In this document: positions 1 through 10,433 of the stretch, piece after piece
How positions within the stretch are numbered: the first letter of the stretch is position 1
How the letters are laid out: the number at the start of each line of letters is the position of its first letter
DNA from: Elymus sibiricus
Taxonomy: Eukaryota; Streptophyta; Magnoliopsida; Poales; Poaceae
Reading direction: 5' to 3'
Assembly: GCA_039707655.1 (NCBI GenBank)
Contig: CM077667.1
Span: 540,186,222 to 540,250,221 of the forward strand
Length of the DNA stretch: 64,000 bases
Notes under the pieces: model-generated
The model's input: only the letters and a program-made list of their open reading frames with translations
The model's database searches: none
Told to the model about the DNA's origin: nothing
Position numbers and translations under genes: made by a program

Positions 1-2821
1 TCCTAAAAAGAGCAAACTCAACTTGCATCTTCTCAAGTTCTTCTATGGCAATCCGCCACTTATTTTCCGCCTCGGACCGAGTGGTTTGTTGTGAAGCAAG
101 ATTTCCTCTTAGACTGGTCAGTTCAGACTCAGCCGCCGTTAAGTTATCCTGGATCATACAAGTGCAAAACAGGGTTAAGTTGCCAAGCTGATTTATTGGA
201 AGACAATTGATGACATAGTTATGCTACAAGTCTCAAGCAGATTACAAGTAATATACTTGACACTTGGGGGCTAATGTCTGTTTGCTCTTCAAGTCTAGTT
301 TCGGCTCATCTTCGCAAAGATAAGCCGGCATTTGGGGGCTACACGTGACGCTCTCAAGTCTCGTTAAGTTCCGGCTCATCTCTGCAACGATAAGCCGGCA
401 CTTGGGGGCTACACTTGGCGCTTTACAGATCTGCAACACAGTCCCGGCTCATCTTCATGAAGATCAGCCGACCCTTGGGGGCTACAGTCGGTATTTTCAA
501 AGTTTCCAGTGAAATTCCGGTTCATCATTTTATGTTAACCCGGACTTGGGGGCTACCATTGATCACATTCTACAACTTGAGTATCGGCTTACTATCTACA
601 CTAACCCGATACTTGGGGGCTACACGTCAAGCTACATGGAATATGATGTACATTGGAAGATCCGGTTTACTATCTGCAATACTAAACCAGCTCTTGGCGG
701 CTATATAAGGGTGTAAGGAAAGGCAAGCAAAGGGCTTACCTCGTATTTTTTCTTCATCATACTAACAAGCTTGAGCTCCAAGTTCCGGCTTGTCGTCAGG
801 CGGTTCAAGTAACCAGCATGGAGTTCATCAGCAGTCAGCTTCTCCAGTGATGGGAATTCGAATTCAAACTTCTCAGGCGAAGAAGCTTCAACCTGGCGGG
901 TATGTCTTGTCAGCACATGAGGCTCAGGGGTATGATGACCCGCCCCAGTAATGACAGCTTCTGGAAGGACCGTGTCTTCAACAACTGTTGAAGGGCAGGG
1001 CGGCTTAGGGTCATCCTTTGCAGGGCTTTCAGGGGTCGTGTCATGACCCGCCGGCTCAGATGGCTGGTGAGTATCGTCAGGAGCATCCTTCATAGTGTCA
1101 CTGGGCTCAGCATGAGTCAAAGGGGAGGCGGGCTTAGCAAATGCTGGCTCCTGGGCAGAATGGGCGGTAGCAGACCCGCCAGTCTTCCTTCGTTTCGCTT
1201 GTGCCCTGGAAGGCGCAGACGAAGGTTACATAGAGGTTAAGAGTGTTAAAACGTTTGGTGCAAAAGTAAAAATACGCACTCCAGGTTGATCTTCATTGGA
1301 GGCAACTTGGAGGCAGTCGAGTCGCCAGAAGAAGGAGGAGAGTCCTGAAGGCAGTTAAGGCAATACAAAGCAGAGTAAGGTTACAATGCAAGGTTGATTA
1401 AAGTTATGTTTCAGTTAAAGAATACCTCAGATGGCCGTTTCCGTTGAGCCGGAGCATGTGATAACCCGGCCACGAGATCTTCAGAGCCGGCGCTCCGGGT
1501 CTGATGTCGGGACGTGTGCTGTTGCTTTTTCAAAAGAAAATTGGGGTCTAAATGAGCAAGAGGATGAGAGAAGGGGACTTTCCGGACGACCTGCCGTACT
1601 CTGTCTTGTGGAAAGATCTCTGAGTCAGAAATGTCAATTACCTCAGGGGCGTTTGCGTGGCTCGCCTCCGTTTCGTCCTGTGAGTAATTATTGTCAATAA
1701 GTTGCATAAAGAGACGGCCAAGGGAGTCAATTTCTACCTCCGAGTCATCAGATTCAGGCGGCTCTGGAGTGGCGGCTTTCTTCTTCTTCTGAGCAGGGTT
1801 TTTCACCTTTGGTTTCCTCATTGGCGGGTTATACTTCTTTTTCCAGAAGGGGGAGTCGGCCTGTACGTAAGCCGCCAACAAAGTTTAAAAGGTGCAAGAC
1901 AAATATGACCAATTAAGGGAAAAAGGGTCTTACATCTGGAGCCGGGTTCTTGGCATAAAAGGGTTTAAGCCCGGTTTTGTTGCAAACCGATTGCTTTTCA
2001 CCTAGAAGACCTTTGACAGTGGAATTGATATCTTCATCGGTCAGAAGGGTGGCATTGAAGCAGAGGGGGTCATTGGGCTCACCCGTATATTCGTGCATAG
2101 GCCGGTCACGCCGACTCAGTGGCAGGATCTTCCAGCTGACCCAGCAGCGGGTTAGATCTACGCATGTCAAGCCATTGGCCATTAAGGCTCTGATCTTCGC
2201 AAAAGTGGGAGCGTATTTTGCTCGTTCTGTGGCTGACATCCGGCTTGGGAGGTCTCTAGAATTGGGAAGCCGGGTAGGGCGATAACCTGGCAATGGATTT
2301 TCTCCTTCTGGAGAAGTTTCTTTACAATAAAACCAAGTCTTGTTCCAGTCTTTTGGATGACTTGGCAAGGTAGCTATTGGGTATGGCAAATCTCTCCGTC
2401 TCTGGATTGTAATGCCCCCAAGCTCTAAACTTGGCCCAGCCGCCAATTCAGTTTGGCGGTTAGCATAATGGTAGTCATGGAAGAGGTCAACAGACGGCTC
2501 TTCTTGCAGATAGACTTCACTCAAGACCAGGAACTGGCAAATGTTGGTGACTGAATTTGGGCCTATGTCTTGAGGATGAAGCTTGAAGAAGTGAAGAACA
2601 TCTCGAAAGAATTTTGACCCGGGAGGGCTGAACCCACGGAGGATATGATCAGTAAATATGATAACCTCCCCCTCCTTGGGCTCAGGCCTCTTTTCTGACC
2701 CTGGCCCCTGCCAATGTATAACATCTTTAGCCGGCAAGATGCCCGACTCAACAAAATCAATCAGAAGTTCTTCAGTAACGCCGGAGCACACCCAATCACA
2801 GGATGATGGTGCCCTTGACAT
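1..2821 (-). CDS. Antisense ORF gene of Tat-type gypsy element (Transposase_28-like), partial
   Basis: Multi-exon gene antisense to its host retrotransposon. Exon 1 runs 2821-1934 (296 codons) and holds the whole recognisable domain, with the family's EGEVIIFTDHILRGF, FFKLHPQDIGPNSV and WNKTWFYCKE segments. It ends at a GAT/GTAAGA donor. Exon 2 is 1860-1426 (acceptor GTACAG, donor GAG/GTATTC), lysine-rich and acidic. A 23-codon exon is plausible at 1344-1276. Exon 4 ends at 740 (GAG/GTAAGC), and exon 5 starts at 148 (ATCCAG acceptor) and leaves the window, coding a heptad-like coiled coil. Phases match for exons 1-2 and 4-5; the junction into exon 4 near 1220 could not be phased. Exon 1 has no stop or frameshift, so this copy may be intact. 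Function unknown; acting as a transposase is not established. Confidence 0.72.
149..739 (-). repeat. Intronic tandem array of hairpin plus TTGGGGGCTA units (about 70 bp period)
   Basis: The intron between the last two visible exons of the antisense gene is filled by a degenerate tandem repeat. The motif (C/T)TTGGGGGCTA begins at about 263, 331, 401, 474, 545, 612 and, as CTTGGCGGCTA, 692, so the period is 67-80 bp. Six of the seven copies are directly preceded by an inverted repeat (302-328, 371-398, 445-470, 516-544, 581-612, 661-690) whose arms differ between units while still pairing. The purine-rich motif resembles the polypurine tract next to the LTRs of this and related elements. Confidence 0.85.
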
Positions 2822-3759
2822 AATGGCGGGTTAGGCTGCAAAGGCACAAAGTGTGGCGGGTTAGAAAAATATTAAATGGATAAGACAGTTGTGATCGGTA
2901 TAATGGTGAAGAGTTAAGCCGCCAAAGCATACTGACCAAAAGCTGGCCAAACATAATGGCGGGTTACATGGACTTGGCAACACTGAGAAAATGGCTAAGT
3001 GCAGATAAACAGGTTTTGCATATTGTTATTTCAGTTGCAAGATCTACAGGTGAAGGGAAAATGAAAAATATTCATGACCTAAAAATAACGGTGGGAAGAC
3101 AGATCAATCTTCCCGCAGAGATAAGTGTTGTATGGACCTAAAACAGATGGGGCATTGGCCTCGGAGGAGTACCCGCAACAGATAGGTAGTACTATAGGGC
3201 ATGGAGTGGTGCTCGATGCCATGATGGACGCTGATGAACAGCGATGAACACAAGAATGCAGAAGAACTCGAGAAACCCTAATGAGGGTAGATGCAGATTC
3301 AACAAGAGACAAGGGAGATTACCTTCTGGATGTGGAGGAACCGGAGACGCTCTGGTTCAATTCAGGCTGATGCAGCGGCCGGCGATGAGGGCGACGGCGA
3401 GGACCAGTTGGCCGCGGCGGAGCTCTGGAGAGACGAGGTTTCGAGCAAGGAGGAAGATGACAGCGACGGCAGGGAAGGAGAGAGGGGACCACGTGTCCCT
3501 ATTTATGGGCCAGAGAGGCAACAGTGCGCGCGAGAATTGAGGGGCACAGTGATTACTGACCAAATGTGGCGCCTCGATTTTCGGGATGGCCTTTCAAATG
3601 AGGAGATCCGTTGCAGACGTCATGGAATCTTTTTCAGAATATTCGATCTGACGTCATGGCGGGTTATAAATTGTCTTTCCAGATGACAGACGTATGAAGA
3701 CTCGCCGCCAAGTAAGTTGAAGATTGACATGAGCTGGCTCAAATCAACCTGGGGCCTAA
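2822..3759 (-). promoter_or_regulatory. Leader and promoter region of the antisense gene
   Basis: Noncoding stretch between the antisense gene start and the 3' LTR. On the - strand a TATA-like CATAAATAG lies at 3498-3507, next to a G-box core CACGTG at 3490-3495, and an AAG/GTAATC donor near 3318 suggests a leader intron. The open frames here on either strand show no recognisable domain. Promoter activity is inferred. Confidence 0.4.
3748..3759 (+). other. Polypurine tract of first gypsy element
   Basis: CCTGGGGCCTAA abuts the TGTTGGGG start of the LTR at 3760, the position where plus-strand DNA synthesis is primed. It confirms that the element reads on the + strand. Confidence 0.55.
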
Positions 3760-4302
3760 TGTTGGGGATATAACCCCGTGGTAAGACCCGCCCAGGCGGG
3801 GCCGGGTCACACCAGGCGGCTCGTGAGCCCAAGACCTGTAAGGTGGGCCGGAAGATGAAGGCAAGGCCGCATGGCGGCTTACCAGATGGGCCGTTGACAG
3901 AGGTCCGGAGACAGAAGTGGGCTTGAAGACCCGGGTGGCTAAGCCGCCCGGAGGCGGCTTACCTACGATGGTAAGGCGGCTTAGAGATAGAGTAGAACAC
4001 GTTGTGTGGGTCGGTTTATGACTCGTGTAACCCGGGGCCTTGACCTCAGATATAAAGGTTAGACCCCGGGGCGGCTTAGACAGAAAACCAATCTATCGAG
4101 AACTAGGTCAAGCAATCCGCTCCCTTGTAATCGATACTCCAGTTAATACAGCACAAGCAGGACGTAGGCTTTTACCTCGACTTGAGGGGCCGAACCTGTG
4201 TAAACTCGTGTCCTTCGTCCCGATCAACCCCTTTGTGTCCACTACCATGGCGTTGGCCTCGAACCTAAGTCTTCGGACATCTGCCGTGTTAAAACCACGA
4301 CA
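3760..4302 (+). repeat. 3' LTR of first gypsy element (543 bp)
   Basis: Starts TGTTGGGGATATAACCCC and ends CACGACA, giving the canonical TG...CA. A TATA-like ATATAAAGG at 4050-4058 on the + strand agrees with the orientation. Only one LTR is in the window, so age and target-site duplication cannot be judged. Confidence 0.75.
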
Positions 4303-5110
4303 GTCCTAGTGACAGAAGGGGAGTTGATACGCATGTGTTCTTGCCATTAAGGATAACAAGTTGGGATGAATTCTTATATGCTTTTGTCTTGACTACATCA
4401 TGTCATTGTTCTTTATGCATTACTTCATTCTTATGAATTAATACACTAGATGCATGCTGGATAGCGGTCGATGTGTGAAGTAATAGTAGTAGATGCAGGC
4501 AAGAGTCGGTCTACTTGATTTGGATGTGATGCCTATATCATGATCATTGCCTTGGATGGCGTCATAATTATATTCTTTTCTATCAATTATCCAACAGTAA
4601 TTTGTTTACCCACTGTATGCTATTTTCTTGAGAGAGATGCCACTAGTGAAGCCTACGGCCCCCGGGTCTACTTTTATTATAAGATCTATTTCGTTTACTT
4701 ATACAAAAATACCAAAAATACTTGCTGTACTATTTTATCTTTTATTTATTTATCAATCTATCATATATCATTTAATCTCGTTTCTTGACCACCGATAGAT
4801 TGACAACATCTCGTTTGCGTTGGGTGCGAAGGTTTGCGTTGTGTGTGCAGGTGCTGTTTACGTGGTGTTGCTTGGTTCTCCTACTGGATTGATAACCTTG
4901 GTTTCTTAACTAAGGGAAATACTTACTCTACTGTGCGGCATCATCCTCTCCTCTTCGGGGATAAAAATCCAACGTAGTTTACAAGTAGCACCTGGCAGGT
5001 TCTTCAGGAATCTCACCCGAGCTATGATCCTGTGATCGTTCCTTCTCTTTGGGTGTCCACCGCCCGCGCCTCAGGAACCGCGAGTGAACTAGATTCTTTG
5101 ATAATATTCT
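4303..5110. repeat. Unidentified cereal repeat remnant
   Basis: About 800 bp with no convincing ORF. Phrases such as CCCCCGGGTCTA (near 4660), GGATTGATAACCTTGGTT (near 4885) and GTTGTGTGTGCAGGTGCT (near 4840) are ones I associate with a very common Triticeae retroelement leader. I see no LTR or TIR border, so this looks like a truncated fragment. It may be what the first gypsy element inserted into, or the left flank of the CACTA element. Confidence 0.4.
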
Positions 5111-5214
5111 TTCTATATTAGCTAGTGATGTTATATGATAATATTCGAGATGTATTAGTGATAATTAATACTCGAGATGTATTCGAGATTATATTCGATA
5201 ATATTCGAGACGAT

Positions 5215-5685
5215 TGTCGGTGTCAAAACCGGCGGATCTCGGGTAAGGGGTCCCGGGCTGTGAGACTAGAATTGATGGTAACAGGAGACGAAGGGGACAA
5301 GGTTTTACCCAGGTCCGGGCCCTCCTATGGAGGTAATACCCTACGTCCTGCTTGATTATATTGATGGTATGGAGATTACAGAGTTGATCTACCACGAGAT
5401 CGTATGACTAAAACCCTAGATGAGTTCTCTTGGCCTACAACCTAAAACCCTCTGGCTTATATAGACGCCGGGGGTACCTAGGGTTTACACATGGTCAGTT
5501 ACACGTCGAAGGGATAAACATGCCTATTCAGTACTTTAAACGTGGAGGATACGCCACGATTCTAGAAGCTTCCTTCCTGGAATCTGGGTCTTCAATCAAT
5601 CCAGTGCCCAGAAAACGGCCCATATAGTTCGGCCCATAAGAAATAGGTCGGCCTCCCGAGGACCCCTTAAACCAGGACTCCCTCA
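5215..5685 (-). repeat. 3' LTR of Fatima-like element
   Basis: 471 bp, TGTCGGTGTC...GACTCCCTCA on the + strand, so the element reads on the - strand. A TATATAAG box on the - strand lies at 5456-5464. The 5-bp ACGAT at 5210-5214 is one half of the target-site duplication. Confidence 0.9.
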
Positions 5686-5699
5686 GTAGCCCCCGAACT
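5686..5699 (-). other. Polypurine tract of Fatima-like element
   Basis: Reads AGTTCGGGGGCTAC on the - strand directly before the 3' LTR. It resembles the repeated purine motif in the array at 260-705. Confidence 0.65.
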
Positions 5700-6127
5700 A
5701 GCCTCCAACGCCAAGGGTCCTAGCTTCAGCTGCTTTGTGTGATCAAAGTCTTGGGCTTGCGAGGCGAGTTCCTTCCTCCAAATAGTGATCGACCGAGATA
5801 GTTCGGCCTCCGACGACGTGTAGTTTTCCCGATCATAGATCGTCCGAACACCATGAGTAACCGGCCCTGAAGGCCAAACGTCAAGGAGTAAATAGTGCTT
5901 CCTGACAACTTTTCAGATGAAAGGTCACGGCCCACCACGACCACTGAACCAATCATAACAAATTGATTCGTGGTTCGAGGCCGTTTCCACCAACACGATC
6001 CATCATGCGCAGATCGTGTTCCGTTTCACACGGGATATGTTTAATCACGCGTGTATAACGGCACGCACATCTTGGGAAGCGGAGGGATTCACGGCGCAGT
6101 GAAGGGAGGCTAACCGGCATCAAGCCT

Positions 6128-6136
6128 CAATAAAAG
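6128..6136 (+). promoter_or_regulatory. TATA-like box of the antisense gene
   Basis: CAATAAAAG lies about 117 bp before the ATG at 6253, in otherwise gene-free sequence between the polypurine tract and the antisense gene. A role as its core promoter is inferred from position only. Confidence 0.3.
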
Positions 6137-8448
6137 GGAAAGAAAACCCCAAGGCTTATCCGCACTTCCCATTCGCATCCCTGCTTCCTCAATCTCCCGA
6201 GCTTCCAGAGCCCAGATCTAGGTTTTCCACCTCTCCTCCTCCGAGCTAAGTCATGGCTAGCTCTGGCTCCAACGGCAAGTGGGAGGCTTCCACGGTCACA
6301 GACCAGGACATCCGGGACCTCAAGGACGCCGGCTACCTCCCCGCCAACATCTTTCACCGCGCCGCGGAGGAGGGCCAGGTGATCCCCACCCCCAAACCAG
6401 GCGAGAGGGTGGTCTTCATTCCTCACTTCATCCGAGGATTGAGCTTCCCGCTCCACCCCTTCGTGAGGGGCCTCATGTTCTTCTACGGTCTCGACTTCCG
6501 CGACCTTCCGCCGAACTCCTTCATGCATATATCGGCCTTCATCATCGTCTGCGAGGCCTTCTTGCGGGTCGAGCCACACTTCAGACTATGGCTCAAGATT
6601 TTCAACATCAAGCCGAAGTGTGTCGCCGGCGTACATGCAGACTGCGTCGGGGCGGTCATCAGCAAGCTTCCCAGTGCAGTATGGCCATCCGGCACATTCA
6701 TCGACACCATCAAGACTTGGCAAAAAGAGTGGTTTTACATCACCGAGCCAAGGGAGGAGGGCGGAACTGTTCCTGCCGAATTCAGGTATGGCCCCCCGAC
6801 CAGATTGACCTCATGGGTCTGAAGGGCCTTGATTGGGGGTTAGATACTGAGGTGGATGACCTACAGAGGGGCATCGCCTCCCTGCTAAAAGATAACATCG
6901 ATCTGACCAACGTGGTCCAGATTATGCTCCGGCGGCGCATCCTCCCCTACCAGCGCCGGGCCTCTCCTATGTGGACTTACCGGACAGACGATGATCCTAT
7001 GATCCGTCAGCTCTTCCGCACCACTCGTGAGAAGCTATGGAAGGCACTATTCAAAGCGCAGGAGAAGTGGCCGGCCAAGAAGGAGGATAAGGGCTTGAGC
7101 GCCGACAAGCCCCGATCCGAGGTATAGCACAGTTTTATTTGATCGGCTCTGTCTTCCTAAAGAAAGTCTAAGCATTTTCCGATCACTTCCACAGGAATGG
7201 CTAAGCAAGGCCACGGGCATCAAGTGTCCGGCTCCACAGCCCGAAGACCCTAGGTCTCCGCTGCTATTGGAGATGCTCGTCGTGGCGCCTTACAAGGCGC
7301 CAGAGAAGAAAGAGAAGAAGAAGAATCCAGGCCGGGAAGGTCTGCCCATCAGGGACCAGCCGGAGGCTGTGTCCGAAGAAACCCATGCCTCCTCGAATCA
7401 AGAGGAGGAGCATGAGGGAAAGGAGGGAGGCGATTCCCCCCTCATAGGAAAGAGGGCGGCATCATCGGACGCCCTGGAGGATGTAGATCCTCCCACCGCG
7501 AAGAAAGCGCGCCGGACACATGTAGTGCTGTCCGACGACAATTCGGGCTCAGATACTGAGTCCGAAGAATTCGAGAGGGTTCCCCGAAGGACCCTCAGGG
7601 TCAAGCCCCCAGCTCAAAGGTAAAGATCCGAAGACCTCCCGAGCTATTAGTGCTAAGTTTTTTAATGTTACTAACGTGTGGGTGCCTATTGACTTGTAGC
7701 CCACGACGCGTCCCACCCACCGACCAAGTTTCGGATGGGTAGACCCTGCCCGCCAAGCTAGCAGAGAGTGGGACCGCATCGCACCCCTCTCCTCTGGGCG
7801 CCGTGAAGGATGCCGCGGAGCTATCATCCCAGCAGGCTCATTTGGAGCCGGACACTGGAGGTGGGGGCGATGATGTCATGGTCGAGGCTAACACCTCGAC
7901 TACCGAAGACCCGGGGGAGAAGCCCCGTCCGGACACTGAGGAGTCCGGACGAGGAGATGTCCATTCGCCTCCGAGGTCGTCTCCGGAGCGCAACACGCCT
8001 CCGGAGGTACCGGTTCAATCCCCGGTTGGAGATCGGGCCAACCGATCTCCACCGGCGCCACCAACCAATGGGTGGCCGGCTATGGGGGAGGCTCTGTCAA
8101 GTGCCTCCATATCCGGGGAGCACCACACCCTTATGGGTGCTGTACTGCAGAGCATTCAGTCTGTAGACATCGGACTGAAGGAGGCCTTCAATGGTCTCCT
8201 GGTGGGCTTTCAGGTAAGCCATGTAATGCTTCTACTTTGTGAAATATTAATTTCTTTGTGTTATCATTATATACATGACAGCCCCCGAGCCCCAGGTGAG
8301 TTTAGAAAAACTTACTTGGGGGTCAATAATAGACCGCTGTTCGAACTATGTACAAGACATTATGTGTTCGGAATGTTCTATCAGCCTTTAAAAGGACCGG
8401 ACACATGATCGTTTTTATGACTGTTCGGAAGCTTTGAGCCCATGTAAC

Positions 8449-9954
8449 TGTAGGACCGAAAGTATGTCTAGAGGGGGGGGATTAGACTACTTGACCAAAT
8501 AAATTTTTTGCCTATGCCAAGTTTTAGGGTTGACAGTTTTTAGGATTTCATGGCAAGTCAAGTACACCCTACACATGCAAGTCTAAGAGTATATGGCAGC
8601 GGAAAATAACAACAAGCATGTATAGAAGGGATAGGGTAGGAGAATCAAACGCAGTTGTAGACACGATGATTTTTCCCGTGGTTCCGATAGGTGGCGCTAT
8701 CGTACATCCACGTTTATGGAGTCTTCAACCCACGAAGGGTAACGGTCGCGAGAATCCACGGAGGGCTCCACCCATAAGGGTCCACGAAGTAGCAACCTTG
8801 ACTATTCCATAAGGGCTTCCGTCCACGAAGGACTAGCCTCACTATGGGTAGATCTTCACGAAGTAGGCAATCTCCTTGCCCGTACAAACTTCTTGGTTCA
8901 ACTCCACAACACGAAGTAGGAGGCTCCCAAGCGACACCTAACCAATCTAGGAGGCACCACCCTCCAAAAGGTAATAGGCTCGGTAATGACGATGAACTCC
9001 TTGCTCTTGTGCTTCAAGATGATAGAATCCTCAACACACAATCACTCTCTCACAAATTTGGCTGGGTAGAAGAGATGGGATTGGTGGAAAGCAACTTGGG
9101 GAGGCTAGAAATCAAGATCCATATGATTGGAGTGGAAGATCTTGACCTCAACACAAGACTAGGTGGTTCTCTCTCAGAAAACTGGATGGGCAAGTATGGA
9201 ATAGTTCTGAGTGCTCTCTTATCGAGTGGTTGGTGGTGAAGGGGTATATATAGGCATCCCCAAAAATCCAACCGTTACACACAAAATGACCAACTCAGTG
9301 ACACCGATGTGTGAATCTCGGTGGTACCGAAGTGACCAAAAGGTGGCAACTTTTGAATCTCGGTGAGACCGATATAGGAATCTCGGTTGCACCGATAAGG
9401 TGACCAACGGTCAGATTTCCAATCTCGGTGACGCCGATCCAACATTCTCGGTGGGACCGAAAACGTGAATTTACGTAACAGAAAGTTGGCAACCTAAACT
9501 CGGTGGCACCGGTATGGAATCGGTTGCACCGAAGTGGCTAGGGTTTGGCTGAGTCTGTCTAGGGTTTGGAATCGGTGGTACCGAAGTGGAGATTGGTTTC
9601 ACCGATTTTGAGTGTTAGGCTTTGGACGGACTTTGGTGGGAGAGCTTGTGGGTGTTTTTGGCGAATGTCACTTGTGCACGTATGAGCATATTGTTCACCA
9701 ATCAAGACCTTACCCCCTTTTCATAGTATTGGCTTTCCTATGGACTCAAAGTGATTTCTCACAAATATAAAATGTAGAGTCCTCTTTCTTGAAGCTTGGC
9801 CAACCTATTTCCTTTGCATCCCACAATCTCCTCAATCCTTTTGCCATCCCTATCATTGAACATTTCCTGAAACATACTTGGTAGAGGCATTAGTTCAATG
9901 ACTTATATGTTGTTATTAATTACCAAAACCACCAAGGGAGCAAATGTGCTTTCA
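8449..9954 (-). repeat. 3' LTR of Sirevirus-type element
   Basis: TGTAGGACCG...GTGCTTTCA on the + strand. It contains a TATATATA box near 9243-9252 and ten short palindromes of TCGGTNNNACCGA type at about 9291-9606. Confidence 0.92.
9291..9606. repeat. Palindrome cluster in the LTR
   Basis: Ten imperfect palindromes with consensus TCGGT(G/T)NNACCGA in about 315 bp, for example CTCGGTGGTACCGAAG and CTCGGTTGCACCGAT. The arms are conserved while the central bases vary. The same cluster recurs in the other LTR at about 17304-17616. Confidence 0.85.
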
Positions 9955-9968
9955 ATCTCCCCCTTTTT
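9955..9968 (-). other. Polypurine tract of Sirevirus-type element
   Basis: AAAAAGGGGGAGAT on the - strand directly abuts the 3' LTR. Further GGGGGAG copies lie at about 10062-10070 and 10389-10396, and another near 13827; repeated polypurine motifs are known in Sireviruses. Confidence 0.75.
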
Positions 9969-10433
9969 GGTAATTGATGACAACATATAGATCATAGCTT
10001 CGACAAATGATATAATCAATGAATATAATCGTCGCTATGAGAAGTATGTGATAAGCAAGAGCTCCCCCTAAATTTGTGCATTATTTCGAATTTGCGTTTG
10101 AATGCAAATGCACAATCGATTAGGTACATGGGACACTTCTTCCATGTCAAATACAACTTGGTGGTGTGCGAGAATAATTAGAGTGAACATCATAGCACAA
10201 TGCAATCAAGCAAAGATAATGATCATCTCATGAGCATTAAGATGATAGGAAATAGTTGCAGAACACACATGATCAAACACAAAGAACCATGTATCACAAG
10301 TAACCAAAAGACGAAATTGTTTTTGAAAAGCAACAGCAAAGACAACAAAACGCTCTCTCACTCGAAGCCTAAAGATCTATATACACTTCTCCCCCTTTGG
10401 CAACAAGTTACCAAAAAGTTCAAAGGCATACAA

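Larger units (their letters stand above)
1..4302 (+). mobile_element. Ty3/gypsy retrotransposon, Tat-type, 3' part
   Basis: Right-hand end of an LTR retrotransposon whose gag-pol would lie left of the window. Seen: a 543-bp 3' LTR at 3760-4302 preceded by a polypurine-like CCTGGGGCCTAA, and a spliced gene on the opposite strand carrying a domain I recognise as the putative gypsy-type transposon domain (Transposase_28). In the Tat lineage such antisense genes sit between pol and the 3' LTR, which gives the element a + orientation. The family could not be named from memory, and the left LTR and target duplication are outside the window. Confidence 0.8.

Noticed and set aside
230..715. CRISPR-like array
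   Set aside because: Units are degenerate, contiguous and without unique spacers, inside a plant retrotransposon intron.
3244..3686. Overlapping + strand frames before the first 3' LTR
   Set aside because: They lie over the likely promoter and leader of the antisense gene and show no domain.
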